From NCBI RefSeq assembly GCF_027533625.1, contig NZ_JAQAGZ010000001.1, positions 372,001 to 436,000 of the forward strand: DNA of 64,000 nt, given 5' to 3'. The position numbers and the translations under genes are program-made. The stretch's first letter is position 1, and every line of letters starts with the position of its first letter. Shown in pieces: positions 16,754-25,177 of the stretch. Below the pieces are notes generated by a model. It made no database searches. It was not told the origin of the DNA and saw only the letters and a program-made list of their open reading frames with translations. This DNA comes from Paenibacillus gyeongsangnamensis. GTDB taxonomy: Bacteria; Bacillota; Bacilli; Paenibacillales; NBRC-103111.

Positions 16754-18694
16754 TTATCTTTGCAGAACCAACGCTTCTTCCAGAATCGACTTGGCCGCAT
16801 GACGTCCGCTGGAGAAGGCGCGTTCCGCCAGCTCCCCTTTGCCTTCACAGCCGTCCCCGCAAAAATAAAACGGCACATTCTCCACACGGGTCGGCAGCAG
16901 CCGGTTGCCTTCGATATTTTTGACGCTCGCTACCATTGCCTTTTTGGACACCCGCTTCACTTCAATGGCATCCCGCCAGCCCGGATAATGCTTATCGAAC
17001 AAAGCCTCCATCTGCTTCGTCTTGTCGTCCAAATATACCTTTCGCTCCGCCTCGTCGGCGAACCGGTCGCTTAAGTAGGCGATGCCCTGCAGCAGCTGGC
17101 CGCCCTCAGGTACGAGCGTATGGTCCGTCGCCGATACGTCGCTGATGAACAGTTTGTTATCCATGTCGGAAATATAGCTGAACGGTCTGGCAACGACATG
17201 CTTCAGCCCGACGTCGTACACCATAACCTCGGTAGCGGTGTTGTCTTCATAAGGAGCAAGGAACGGCTCCCAAGGCGTCCCTTTCAGCAGCTTGCAAACT
17301 TGCTGCACCGGCATGGCGAAGATGACGCGGTCGAAGGCCATTTCGCGGTTTTTCGTTTGCAGAATGAATTTCCGGTCGGCATAGCGGATCGCATCGACGC
17401 CTTCCTGAACGGCGATTTCCCACCGTCCGGATTGCTCGATTTTGCTGCGAAGCTGGTTCGTGATGACGGCCCAGCTGCCGAGAACGTAGTTTACGGGCCG
17501 GCTGGAGAGAAACAGGTTATGATAATATTCGCTGATCGTAGCGCCCGGCACCTTGCGGGCTTCTTCCGGCGTAATAAAGAAGTTGGAGCAGACGAGATGC
17601 TCCCAGAGCTCCTTCACATCCTCATCCGCGTCGGATTGCGCCAAATAATCTCCCAGCGTATCGTAATTTTTTACATTGTGGATGTTGGCCATAATCGCAG
17701 TGATTTCGCCGACGAAACGCACCTTTTGCATCGGATTGAGCAGTTCGGTGCGGAGCAGATTGACGAAATCCAGCGGAGCCGGCGTCAGCTCGCCGTGCTT
17801 GGCGTACATGACTTTCCTTTTGTCCACCTGCTTGGAGCTGAACGACAGCCCCAGTTCTTTTTCCATCGTCGTCAGGTTGTGGCGGTCGATGCCGTAAACG
17901 GCATGCGCTCCGTAATTCAAAGTAAATCCGGCTTTCTCGTATGTGAAGGCGCGTCCGCCGAGCTGCGGGCTTCTCTCGAATAGGATTCCTTCGACTCCCG
18001 GGCTCTCCGATAAATAAGCGGCGGCCGTAAGTCCGGCCAAGCCTCCGCCGATAACGGCGATTTTCATGATGCGTTCTCCCTTTCTTTCCGGCTCCAGGGC
18101 TGCGGCGGGCGGCGCTTCATGCGAGCGCAAGCCTGACCATGCCCAGGCCAATTGTTTCAATAATAGCTCTTTCAGGTTCAAATCTTCGCGGGCGCACCAA
18201 TATTGAAGCGTGCCCATATACACGGTGACTAGCAGCCGGGCTTTGGCCGGATCCGGCAGCCAGCGCAGCAGGCTTTCATAGAGTGTCCCATATTCCTCGT
18301 CCGCTTCCGCTTTCAGCGCATCGTTTTGCAGAGACAAGGAGGTTAAGCTGCGGATCAGCTTCGGATAAGCTTCAATGCCCTCCGCCAAATCCAGCAGCAG
18401 CCGGTTAATATGGGCTTCCAAGGAAGTCACCTGGGAAGGGGTAGCCTTGGCCCAAGCCTGAATCACGGTGATTTGCCTCCGCGGAATTTCGCGCAAAATT
18501 TCGTCCTTCCCCTTGAAATAGTGGTAGAACGTGCCTTTGGACGTATGGGTCGCGCTGATGATATCGTCCACCGAAACCTGCTCATAACCCCGTTCGACGA
18601 ATAGGCGCAGAGCGGTTTCCATCATATACTCCCGTTTCTTGCGGGTAGCGGTCCTCATGAAACGATTCAATTCCGCGCTCTCCTTCCGCATCAA
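16754..18694 (-). CDS. TetR-family regulator fused in frame to an FAD-dependent oxidoreductase
   Basis: A single open frame of 646 codons. Residues about 12-205 are a complete TetR regulator (helix-turn-helix VSVDDIISATHTSKGTFYHYF, then an all-helical ligand domain). After an Ala/Pro-rich linker, residue 210 onward (MKIAVIGGGLAGLTAAAYL) is a 437-residue flavoprotein of the phytoene-desaturase/amine-oxidase superfamily with a C-terminal FAD motif (FYFCGDGCEGKGELAERAF). An internal ATG at 18067 (leftward) has its own AAGGGAGAA site six to seven bases upstream, so the oxidoreductase may also be made alone. No stop codon separates the halves. The frame begins with a TTG at 18694; ATG at 18691 and a TTG preceded by AAGGAG nine bases upstream are rival starts. 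A palindrome overlaps its promoter, suggesting autoregulation. Confidence 0.8.
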   Translation of the reverse strand: MMRKESAELNRFMRTATRKKREYMMETALRLFVERGYEQVSVDDIISATHTSKGTFYHYFKGKDEILREIPRRQITVIQAWAKATPSQVTSLEAHINRLLLDLAEGIEAYPKLIRSLTSLSLQNDALKAEADEEYGTLYESLLRWLPDPAKARLLVTVYMGTLQYWCAREDLNLKELLLKQLAWAWSGLRSHEAPPAAALEPERKGERIMKIAVIGGGLAGLTAAAYLSESPGVEGILFERSPQLGGRAFTYEKAGFTLNYGAHAVYGIDRHNLTTMEKELGLSFSSKQVDKRKVMYAKHGELTPAPLDFVNLLRTELLNPMQKVRFVGEITAIMANIHNVKNYDTLGDYLAQSDADEDVKELWEHLVCSNFFITPEEARKVPGATISEYYHNLFLSSRPVNYVLGSWAVITNQLRSKIEQSGRWEIAVQEGVDAIRYADRKFILQTKNREMAFDRVIFAMPVQQVCKLLKGTPWEPFLAPYEDNTATEVMVYDVGLKHVVARPFSYISDMDNKLFISDVSATDHTLVPEGGQLLQGIAYLSDRFADEAERKVYLDDKTKQMEALFDKHYPGWRDAIEVKRVSKKAMVASVKNIEGNRLLPTRVENVPFYFCGDGCEGKGELAERAFSSGRHAAKSILEEALVLQR

Positions 18695-18708
18695 CCTTTC
18701 TGAGCTCT

Positions 18709-18738
18709 ATTATAGAACGAAATTAGACTCGAAGTCTA
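18709..18738 (-). promoter_or_regulatory. Leftward promoter of the TetR-flavoprotein gene
   Basis: On the minus strand TAGACT (18738-18733) and TATAAT (18714-18709), 18-base spacer, about 20 bases before the coding start. Confidence 0.6.
18724..18738. promoter_or_regulatory. Operator-like palindrome in the TetR promoter
   Basis: TAGACT-CGA-AGTCTA, perfect 6-base arms, covers the -35 and part of the spacer of the leftward promoter, the classic place for TetR autorepression. Binding is inferred. Confidence 0.55.
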
Positions 18739-19054
18739 CTTTGAAAACGCGGAATTCAAGCCGTATGGTTGCGCTTTCCCTTGGCAAAGCGATAAAACCC
18801 CGGTTTTCATTCGCGCCCCGTGCTTGATCGGCTGAATATAACGGTGAGAAAGGCCGTCCGCCGTTCGTTTCTTCAATTGTTCCGGCAAATAAATAAACTG
18901 CTGGTCTGTTTTTGACGGTATTAGGCGCTTCAGCACGGCTGATGGCGGAACGCAAGGCCCGGCATCGCGGATGGTCCGCAGGACATTTTATTTTTTAACC
19001 GGAATGCGTTATAATTAGAAAGGAAGTGATTACCGGACGATTGGAGGTCGGAGC
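18739..19054. other. 316-bp spacer between divergent genes
   Basis: Holds the TATAAT of a probable hit promoter at 19010-19015 with a poor -35, and a small palindrome AAAACC-CC-GGTTTT near 18796-18809. I see no gene or RNA here. Confidence 0.4.
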
Positions 19055-19399
19055 ATGGATTGTATCTTTTGTAAAATTGTCGAAGGCACGATTCCGTCAA
19101 AGAAAGTGCTGGAGAACGAGCATGTTGTGGCCTTTCATGACATTCAGCCGGCGGCGCCCGTACATATTCTTATCATTCCCAAAAAACATTTTGCAGGGAT
19201 GAACGATGCCCAGGATTCGGACTGGCCTCTTATCGGAGAAATACACCGGGCCGCGCAGCAAATCGCCAAAGAACAAGGCGTTGCGGAGACGGGCTACCGA
19301 TTGGTGAACAACTGCGGCAAGGATGCGGGGCAGGTGGTATTTCACCTGCATTATCATCTTCTGGCGGGTGAGAAGCTGGGCGGCCTGAACGCAAAATAA
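19055..19399 (+). CDS. HIT family protein, HinT-like nucleotide hydrolase
   Basis: Small cytoplasmic hydrolase of purine nucleoside phosphoramidates or related nucleotides. The histidine triad HLHYHLL is at residues 99-105, and the N-terminal CIFC (residues 3-6) is typical of HinT branch I, where the Cys may bind zinc. 114 residues is the normal size. GGAGGTCGGAGC precedes the ATG. It stands upstream of rpsU-yqeY but rpsU has its own strong promoter. Confidence 0.92.
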   Translation: MDCIFCKIVEGTIPSKKVLENEHVVAFHDIQPAAPVHILIIPKKHFAGMNDAQDSDWPLIGEIHRAAQQIAKEQGVAETGYRLVNNCGKDAGQVVFHLHYHLLAGEKLGGLNAK

Positions 19400-19438
19400 G
19401 GCTGCCGTCCCGGGTGGAAAAGAGTTTAACGGATTAGG

Positions 19439-19468
19439 TTGACACCCACTTTCAGTTTCGCCTATAAT
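19439..19468 (+). promoter_or_regulatory. Strong sigma-A promoter for rpsU-yqeY
   Basis: TTGACA at 19439-19444 and TATAAT at 19463-19468, 18-base spacer; both hexamers are perfect. It gives a leader of about 55 bases before the GTG of rpsU. Confidence 0.85.
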
Positions 19469-19529
19469 GAAGTTTGATGAATGTCTTTTTTTTCGTCTTG
19501 GACGGTCTGTTCGGAGGGAGGGAAAACTG

Positions 19530-19703
19530 GTGTCAGAAACTCGAGTTCGCAAGAATGAAACTATAGATGCTGCACTCCGTCGCTTTAAGCGTTCCATCGC
19601 GAAGGATGGCGTATTGGCGGAAGTCAAGAAGCGCAAGCATTATGAGAAGCCTAGCGTGAAGCGCAAGAAGAAGTCAGAGGCTGCTCGCAAGAGAAAGTTC
19701 TAG
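19530..19703 (+). CDS. rpsU: 30S ribosomal protein S21
   Basis: Small basic protein of the 30S platform that helps base pairing at the Shine-Dalgarno helix. The GTG at 19530 gives [20 protein letters not shown] and 57 residues, exactly the Bacillus length, with the Lys/Arg tail [24 protein letters not shown] lies eight bases before the start. The frame stays open upstream to 19467, inside the promoter region, so that part is not coding. yqeY follows after 12 bases. Confidence 0.96.
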   Translation: MSETRVRKNETIDAALRRFKRSIAKDGVLAEVKKRKHYEKPSVKRKKKSEAARKRKF

Positions 19704-19715
19704 GAGGCTTAATCG

Positions 19716-20159
19716 ATGAGCTTAAGCGAAAGATTAAACGAAGATATGAAGCTCGCGATGAAGAGTCAAGACAAGTTTAAACTCTCCGTAATCCGTATGG
19801 TTCGTGCCGCTATCAAGAATATTGAGATAGATCAGCGTAAAACCTTAGATGACCAAGAAGTGCTTGACGTCCTGAATCGCGAGATCAAACAGCGAAAAGA
19901 TTCCCTCCAAGAATTTGAAAAGGCCGGTCGTGACGATCTAGCGGACAATCTGAAAGCGGAAATCGCCATCCTGATGGAATACATGCCCCAGCAATTAACG
20001 GAAGAAGAAGTAAAAGCCATTGTACAGCAGACCATCCAAGAAGTGGGAGCTTCTTCCAAGGCGGATATGGGTAAAGTCATGGGGGCTTTGATGCCTAAGG
20101 TCAAAGGACTGGCTGACGGCAAGGTCGTCAATCAGTTCGTTCAGCAACTTTTGTCATGA
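19716..20159 (+). CDS. yqeY: GatB/YqeY domain-containing protein
   Basis: 147-residue protein related to the C-terminal tail domain of GatB, which binds tRNA in the amidotransferase. Free-standing YqeY proteins are common next to rpsU, but their role is not settled. Conserved features: [29 protein letters not shown] at the start, and the C-terminal helical part with [25 protein letters not shown] directly after the rpsU stop. A strong terminator follows. Confidence 0.93.
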   Translation: MSLSERLNEDMKLAMKSQDKFKLSVIRMVRAAIKNIEIDQRKTLDDQEVLDVLNREIKQRKDSLQEFEKAGRDDLADNLKAEIAILMEYMPQQLTEEEVKAIVQQTIQEVGASSKADMGKVMGALMPKVKGLADGKVVNQFVQQLLS

Positions 20160-20166
20160 CAACAAC

Positions 20167-20206
20167 AAGAAACACTCCAGCATTGCGTGGGGTGTTTCTT
20201 TTTTTT
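20167..20206 (+). terminator. Intrinsic terminator after rpsU-yqeY
   Basis: AAGAAACACTCC, short loop, GGGGTGTTTCTT followed by a run of eight T. Confidence 0.85.
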
Positions 20207-20276
20207 GAATCGAAATTGGAAATGCTGCGTAATACCCGATTAGGAACCGATAATAATCCTAAGGGAGGTGGCCGAC

Positions 20277-21656
20277 ATGACGCATATAGCGCGGCGGCGG
20301 TTCTATGCCTGGCTCGTTCTGGGCCTGGCGCTTCTCCTGCTGATCGTGCCCGCTGCGGCTTCGGTTTCGGCTGAAGGAGCCCCGGCCGGCGGAGCGCCGG
20401 CGAAATCAGCGCCAGTGGTCGTCATACCGGTTCATCAAACAATCGAGAGCGGACTCCAGCAGTATATGGAGAGGGCCTTCCGCGACGCGCAGGACATGAG
20501 AGCGGTTGCAATTATTCTTGACATCAACACGCTCGGCGGGCGTGTCGATTCGGCGGAAGGCATCGGCGAGCTCATCCGGGGCAGCAAAATACCTACGGTA
20601 GCGTATGTGCACGGCAAGGCGGCCTCGGCCGGCAGCTATATTGCGCTGAACGCGGGTAAAATCGTGATGGAGCCGGGCAGCTCCATCGGCGCGGCGGCTG
20701 TTGTGGATGCAGCCGGCAATGAAGTGCAAAGCGCCAAGGTGGTGGCACACTGGTCAAGCGAGATGAAAGCAGCCGCGGAGCTTCGCGGACGCAACCCGCA
20801 AATCGCGGAAGCGATGGTCGACAAGAATGCTGGAGCGAGCCTGCCGCAGCTCGGACGCGAGCTCGAGAAGGGCAAGATCCTATCGCTGACCGCTGAAGAA
20901 GCGCTCAAGGTGGGCTACGCCGAGAAAGTGACCGGTAATTTGCAGGAGGTTGTTGCTCTCTCCGGCGGAGAAGGTCATCCGGTCGTCTCGTTAAACCCGA
21001 CCCCGGCGGAAAACTTCTCCCGGTTCATTACCCAGCCCTGGGTATCGACGCTGCTGCTCCTCATCGGGATTGCAGGCGTAGCGATCGAGCTGTTCGTTCC
21101 CGGCTTCGGGCTTCCCGGGATTCTGGGACTACTCGGCTTCGGCCTCTATTTCTTCGGGCATTATATTGCGGGGTTCGCCGGCGCCGAGGAATTCATCCTG
21201 TTCGCCGGAGGCGTCGTGCTGCTGCTGATTGAGGTATTCGTCTCCAGCTTCGGGATCCTCGGCATTCTGGGCGCCATCTGCTTGTTCAGCAGCGTCATCA
21301 TGGCGGCTTACAATACGGCGCAGGCCGCGCTGAATCTGGGCATCGCCTTCGTTCTGGCACTGATCGTCGTCATTGTCGTCGTCCGCATCTTCAAGCACCG
21401 CGGCGTATGGAACCGGTTCATTCTGAAGGACCGGCTGACGACCGACAAGGGGTATTCCTCCGCCGAAGAACGCAAGGAGCTGCTGGGTCAACAAGGGACT
21501 TCGCTTACGCCGCTTCGTCCCGCAGGCACCGCTTCGTTCGGGGAACGGCGGGTGGATGTCGTCACGGCAGGCGATTTCGTTGCTGCAGGCCAACCGGTGG
21601 AAGTCATTCACATCGAAGGGTACCGCGTGGTCGTGAAGGAAGTCAAGAAGGTTTAG
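20277..21656 (+). CDS. NfeD family serine protease/membrane protein (long form)
   Basis: Membrane protein partnered with flotillins. The ATG at 20277 is preferred over the GTG at 20268, which lies in the GGGAGGTG site itself; 459 residues. Order: signal/TM segment (about 9-30); ClpP-like serine protease domain with LDINTLGGRV and catalytic Ser in KAASAGSYIAL (about 115-125); three or four membrane helices (about 255-365); C-terminal OB-fold NfeD domain from about 400. It corresponds to B. subtilis YqeZ. floA follows 35 bases downstream, consistent with the usual NfeD-flotillin pair. Confidence 0.92.
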   Translation: MTHIARRRFYAWLVLGLALLLLIVPAAASVSAEGAPAGGAPAKSAPVVVIPVHQTIESGLQQYMERAFRDAQDMRAVAIILDINTLGGRVDSAEGIGELIRGSKIPTVAYVHGKAASAGSYIALNAGKIVMEPGSSIGAAAVVDAAGNEVQSAKVVAHWSSEMKAAAELRGRNPQIAEAMVDKNAGASLPQLGRELEKGKILSLTAEEALKVGYAEKVTGNLQEVVALSGGEGHPVVSLNPTPAENFSRFITQPWVSTLLLLIGIAGVAIELFVPGFGLPGILGLLGFGLYFFGHYIAGFAGAEEFILFAGGVVLLLIEVFVSSFGILGILGAICLFSSVIMAAYNTAQAALNLGIAFVLALIVVIVVVRIFKHRGVWNRFILKDRLTTDKGYSSAEERKELLGQQGTSLTPLRPAGTASFGERRVDVVTAGDFVAAGQPVEVIHIEGYRVVVKEVKKV

Positions 21657-21691
21657 TTGTTGCTCGTTTATTCGAAGGAGGAGTCTAGTAT

Positions 21692-22681
21692 ATGGATTCG
21701 ATGGTTTATTTCTTGCTATTGGCGGCGATCGTCATTATCGCTTTGTCCGTCTTTTTCAGCTTCGTGCCGGTCATGCTGTGGGTTTCCGCGCTGGCGTCCG
21801 GCGTTCGCATCGGAATCATCACGCTGGTGGCCATGCGTCTTCGCCGCGTCATTCCGAGCCGGATCGTGAACCCGATGATCAAAGCGACGAAGGCCGGCCT
21901 TGATGTCACGATCAATCAGCTGGAAAGTCACTTTCTGGCGGGCGGTAATGTAGACCGGGTCGTGAACGCCTTGATCGCCGCCCACCGGGCGAACATTCAT
22001 TTGGAATTCGAGCGCGCCGCTGCGATCGATTTGGCCGGACGCGATGTGCTTCAAGCGGTGCAAATGAGCGTTAATCCGCGGGTGATCGAAACTCCCGTCG
22101 TATCCGCTGTCGCCAAGAACGGGATTGAAGTGAAGGTCATCGCCCGGGTGACGGTGCGCGCCAACATCGACAGGCTCGTCGGGGGAGCCGGAGAAGAAAC
22201 GATAATTGCCCGCGTCGGCGAAGGGATCGTTACTACGGTCGGTTCAAGCGACTCGCATAAGGACGTGCTGGAGAACCCGGACAAAATTTCCCGTACCGTG
22301 CTGGGCAAAGGACTCGACGCCGGTACGGCATTTGAAATCTTGTCCATCGATATCGCCGACGTGGACGTAGGCAAGAACATCGGCGCCCATCTGCAAACCG
22401 AGCAGGCCGAAGCCGACAAGCGGATCGCGCAAGCTAAGGCGGAGGAACGCCGCGCTATGGCGGTCGCGCAGGAGCAGGAAATGAAGGCGCGCGTCATCGA
22501 GATGAAGGCGAAGGTTGTCGAAGCCGAATCCGAGGTGCCTCAGGCCATGGCGGAAGCGCTTCGCGAAGGGAAGCTCGGCGTTATGGATTACATGAATTTG
22601 AAAAACATCGATGCGGATACGCAAATGCGGTCGTCCCTCGGCAAAATGAGCGGCCAGCCGAAGGACGGCGAAGAAGCTTAA
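21692..22681 (+). CDS. floA: Flotillin-like protein FloA
   Basis: Scaffold of functional membrane microdomains. N-terminal hydrophobic region (about residues 5-55) with a re-entrant/TM segment, then a PHB-like domain ([58 protein letters not shown]) and a long Ala/Glu/Lys-rich coiled coil (about 235-290). 329 residues matches B. subtilis YqfA. AAGGAGGAG precedes the start. Placed between nfeD and a small membrane protein in one likely operon. Confidence 0.95.
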   Translation: MDSMVYFLLLAAIVIIALSVFFSFVPVMLWVSALASGVRIGIITLVAMRLRRVIPSRIVNPMIKATKAGLDVTINQLESHFLAGGNVDRVVNALIAAHRANIHLEFERAAAIDLAGRDVLQAVQMSVNPRVIETPVVSAVAKNGIEVKVIARVTVRANIDRLVGGAGEETIIARVGEGIVTTVGSSDSHKDVLENPDKISRTVLGKGLDAGTAFEILSIDIADVDVGKNIGAHLQTEQAEADKRIAQAKAEERRAMAVAQEQEMKARVIEMKAKVVEAESEVPQAMAEALREGKLGVMDYMNLKNIDADTQMRSSLGKMSGQPKDGEEA

Positions 22682-22715
22682 GCGGCTTCTGTGCCGGTAA
22701 CGGGAGGGTTACCCA

Positions 22716-23195
22716 ATGTCTCTCATTGATTTTTTGCTGAAAAACTGGATCTTCGTTGTCATAGCTTACATGGCGGTCAGTGTGGTCGTCAAACGCATGC
22801 GTCCGCCATCATCCGCCGAGGCTCCGCCGAAGAAGGCTCCGGCAAAGCCGGCCCGAGGCATGCCTCCCTTCGGAGGCGGTGGCTTCGGCTGGCCGGGACA
22901 ACCCGCTGAAACCGGGATGACGAAAGCGTCGAAGGCAACGCGCCCTGCCGGCAGCAGCGCCGTTCCCGGATCCCATCCCGGGGATCCAGGGCCGAAGGCG
23001 GATCCGGCGTATGAGTCCCCCGCCGCTCGGATGGAGCGCGGGGAAAGCCGCCGCACGTTACCGGCCGCGCCAGACGGAGCGGTGAAGACTGCAGAAAGGG
23101 CGGAGCCGCTGCTCTCGCCCCAGGATGCCGCCCGAGGCGTCCTTTGGGCCGAGATTCTCGGTCCGCCACGGGCCAAGCGCCCATATAAACGCTAG
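22716..23195 (+). CDS. Small membrane-anchored protein of unknown function
   Basis: 159 residues: one N-terminal membrane segment (about 9-26, NWIFVVIAYMAVSVVV) followed by a Pro/Gly/Ala-rich, probably disordered tail with no domain I recognise; the last part (DAARGVLWAEILGPPRAKRPYKR) looks more conserved-like and basic. It occupies the position of yqfB in B. subtilis but does not resemble it obviously. CGGGAGGG precedes the ATG, and a strong terminator closes the nfeD-floA operon directly after it. GC bias of codon positions fits the neighbours. Confidence 0.65.
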   Translation: MSLIDFLLKNWIFVVIAYMAVSVVVKRMRPPSSAEAPPKKAPAKPARGMPPFGGGGFGWPGQPAETGMTKASKATRPAGSSAVPGSHPGDPGPKADPAYESPAARMERGESRRTLPAAPDGAVKTAERAEPLLSPQDAARGVLWAEILGPPRAKRPYKR

Positions 23196-23221
23196 CGAAA
23201 TGGCGGCGGACTATTCGCCGG

Positions 23222-23260
23222 GCACCGGATCATCGGACTATGGTCCGGTGCATTTTTTTT
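23222..23260 (+). terminator. Intrinsic terminator of the nfeD-floA operon
   Basis: GCACCGGA ... TCCGGTGC with an extra inner pairing, followed by a run of eight T. Confidence 0.85.
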
Positions 23261-23344
23261 GCTCGAGTTAGCGCACTGAGAAAATGAAGAGGCAGTAATC
23301 TCAGAGTACAAGTGTTCGCGCAAATCCCATCATCAAAGCAAAGG

Positions 23345-23368
23345 ACCTGGCGATAATCGCCGGGTTTT
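23345..23368 (+). terminator. Second hairpin terminator before yqfC
   Basis: CCTGGCGAT-AATCGCCGGG then TTTTT. Two terminators in 150 bases insulate yqfC from the operon upstream. Confidence 0.7.
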
Positions 23369-23392
23369 TCTGCGTTTCGGCACCTCCTTGCT

Positions 23393-23419
23393 TCATAAAT
23401 ACCGGATACCTCGCATAAG
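23393..23419 (+). promoter_or_regulatory. Candidate sigma-E (mother-cell) promoter for yqfC-yqfD
   Basis: TCATAAA at 23393-23399 and CATAAG at 23414-23419 with a 14-base gap resemble the sigma-E consensus. yqfC and yqfD belong to the sigma-E regulon in B. subtilis. Confidence 0.45.
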
Positions 23420-23454
23420 GTGTAAATAGCCTTATTGCGTGGAGGAGGTTAAGT

Positions 23455-23733
23455 ATGCGCAGCCTAACCCGAAGATTCAACCAATGGACCGCCAAACTGC
23501 TCGACCTGCCTCAAGATGTCGTGATGGACTTGCCTCGAATGACGCTCATCGGCAACATGCAGCTGTATATCGAGAATCATCGGGGAGTGCTTCACTTTTC
23601 GAGTGACGAGCTCAAGCTGGCTCTTAGCAAAGGGCGGCTGGAAGTGTACGGCAAGCAGCTCGTTATCCGCGCGATTTTGTCGGAGGAAGTGTTTATCGAA
23701 GGCACAATCCATGATATCAAATATATCCCGTAA
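23455..23733 (+). CDS. yqfC: Sporulation protein YqfC
   Basis: 92-residue YabP/YqfC-family protein made in the mother cell in B. subtilis. The family core LIGNMQLYIENHRGVLHFSSDELKL is modified only slightly, with the end EGTIHDIKYIP typical. No membrane segment. GGAGGAGG precedes the ATG at the end of a short leader. It is followed after 23 bases by yqfD, its usual partner. Confidence 0.9.
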   Translation: MRSLTRRFNQWTAKLLDLPQDVVMDLPRMTLIGNMQLYIENHRGVLHFSSDELKLALSKGRLEVYGKQLVIRAILSEEVFIEGTIHDIKYIP

Positions 23734-23756
23734 TCGGCGAAGGGGGAGCCATTGTC

Positions 23757-24938
23757 GTGAATGCTACTTTTTTTCAACGCGTGCGAGGTTATGTGCTGAT
23801 TGAAGTGAAGGGGAAGCAGCTGGAGAAGCTGCTGAACCGCCTGACGGAGAAGCGGCTGTCCTTCTGGGATATCCGGTTCCTTGAAGAGGAACGGGCGGAG
23901 ATGCGAATCGCCCTGAACGATTTTTTCCGGCTTCGCCCGCTCTTGAAGGAGACAAGCTCCCGCACCCGGATCCGCGGACGCTACGGCTTTCCGTTCCTGC
24001 TGGCCAGGATGGAGAAGCGCAAATTTTTCTTTGCCGGGATCCTTGGCTTTTTCATCGGCATTTATCTGCTCTCCTCGGTCGTATGGCAAGTCCGCGTGGA
24101 AGGCAACGAGAAGCTTCCGACGGAGCAAATTCTTGATGCGGCCCAGCAGGCGGGCATTCATCAGCTGCAGTGGAAATTCCGGCTGAAGGACCCTTCCGAG
24201 CTGGCGCGCCAGCTTCAGAGCCGGCTGCCTGCCACGGCTTGGGTGGGGGTGGAGGTTCAAGGCACGAATGTCGTCATCAAAATCGTCGAATCCAAAATCC
24301 CGGATAAACCGCCGCTGATGAACCCGCGCCATTTGGTCGCCTCGAAGAACGCGATGGTGACGCAGATTTTTGCGGAGAAGGGCCGGCCTGCCGTTAAACC
24401 GAATACGTATGTCCGAAAAGGGGACATCCTCATCTCCGGCATTCTGGGGGATGAGACGAATGCCTCGACCGTCGTGGCGAAAGGATTCGTGAAAGGGATC
24501 GTATGGTACAAACCGACGGTGGAGGTGCCGCTGACCCGGACTTATAAAGTGTATACGGGGGAGGCGCGCAAGCGATTTTATCTGGTACTCGGCAATCGAG
24601 GTCTGCAGCTGACCGGCTACGGCAAAATTCCGTACGAGCAGTACGAGTCCATCCCCGAACGCAAAACGCTCGGATGGCGCAATTACACGCTTCCTGTCGG
24701 ATGGATCAACGAGAAAATCATGGAGACGCGCACGGAAGAGCAGCCGATCGATCCGAAGGAGGCCCGCGCCACGGGTTTGAACCAGGCCAGAGCCGATCTG
24801 CTGGCTACCGCAGGCAAGGATGCGCGTGTCGTTTCGGAAAAAATTTTGCATGAAAAGGCGGAGAATGGTAAAGTTTATATGGAAGTGCTTTTTGAGGTCG
24901 AAGAACCTATCGCTGAAGAACAGCCGATCGTTCCATAA
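23757..24938 (+). CDS. yqfD: Sporulation protein YqfD
   Basis: Membrane protein of 393 residues required in the sigma-E programme. The GTG at 23757 is chosen because GAAGGGGGAG lies eight bases upstream. N-terminal RNA-binding-like region (VRGYVLIEVKGKQLEKLLNRL), one membrane segment at about 85-105 (FFFAGILGFFIGIYLLSSVVW), then an extracytoplasmic part with a POTRA-like start (VRVEGNEKLPTEQI). The C-terminus ends in an acidic EEP-rich tail. Size and order match B. subtilis YqfD. Confidence 0.92.
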   Translation: MNATFFQRVRGYVLIEVKGKQLEKLLNRLTEKRLSFWDIRFLEEERAEMRIALNDFFRLRPLLKETSSRTRIRGRYGFPFLLARMEKRKFFFAGILGFFIGIYLLSSVVWQVRVEGNEKLPTEQILDAAQQAGIHQLQWKFRLKDPSELARQLQSRLPATAWVGVEVQGTNVVIKIVESKIPDKPPLMNPRHLVASKNAMVTQIFAEKGRPAVKPNTYVRKGDILISGILGDETNASTVVAKGFVKGIVWYKPTVEVPLTRTYKVYTGEARKRFYLVLGNRGLQLTGYGKIPYEQYESIPERKTLGWRNYTLPVGWINEKIMETRTEEQPIDPKEARATGLNQARADLLATAGKDARVVSEKILHEKAENGKVYMEVLFEVEEPIAEEQPIVP

Positions 24939-24985
24939 ATAATAGACGTAGTATTTTTAATAAAAGGTTTCATATCAGTTGAACT

Positions 24986-25132
24986 GTGCGAAGGCGGAAA
25001 GCAGCATCATTGCCGGAGAGTTTACGTGCCTCATTTGAAATCGAATGTTAACTTTGGAACATTTATTCAAAAACATTCGATTTCTAAAGAGGCCGGAGGC
25101 AGTGATGACTGCTTGGAGACGCAGCGCTGCAC
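24986..25132. repeat. Long imperfect palindrome in the phoH leader
   Basis: Inner arms GAAATCGAATGTT (25037-25049) and AACATTCGATTTC (25072-25084) are perfect, flanked by GCCTC and GAGGC; outer parts GCAG-CATCATTGCC (from 25001) and GGCAGTGATGACTGC (to 25112) also pair, and GTGC/GCAC close the ends. No T-run follows. It ends about 45 bases before the phoH start. Confidence 0.65.
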
Positions 25133-25177
25133 AACGGACATGTTACTTTTTTAAAAATCCGGAGGAGAGAAAGCCTG

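Noticed and set aside
16754..18694. Two separate genes with a missed stop codon
   Set aside because: Codon-by-codon reading across 18060-18130 shows an unbroken frame; kept as a fusion with a possible internal start, but sequencing error cannot be excluded.
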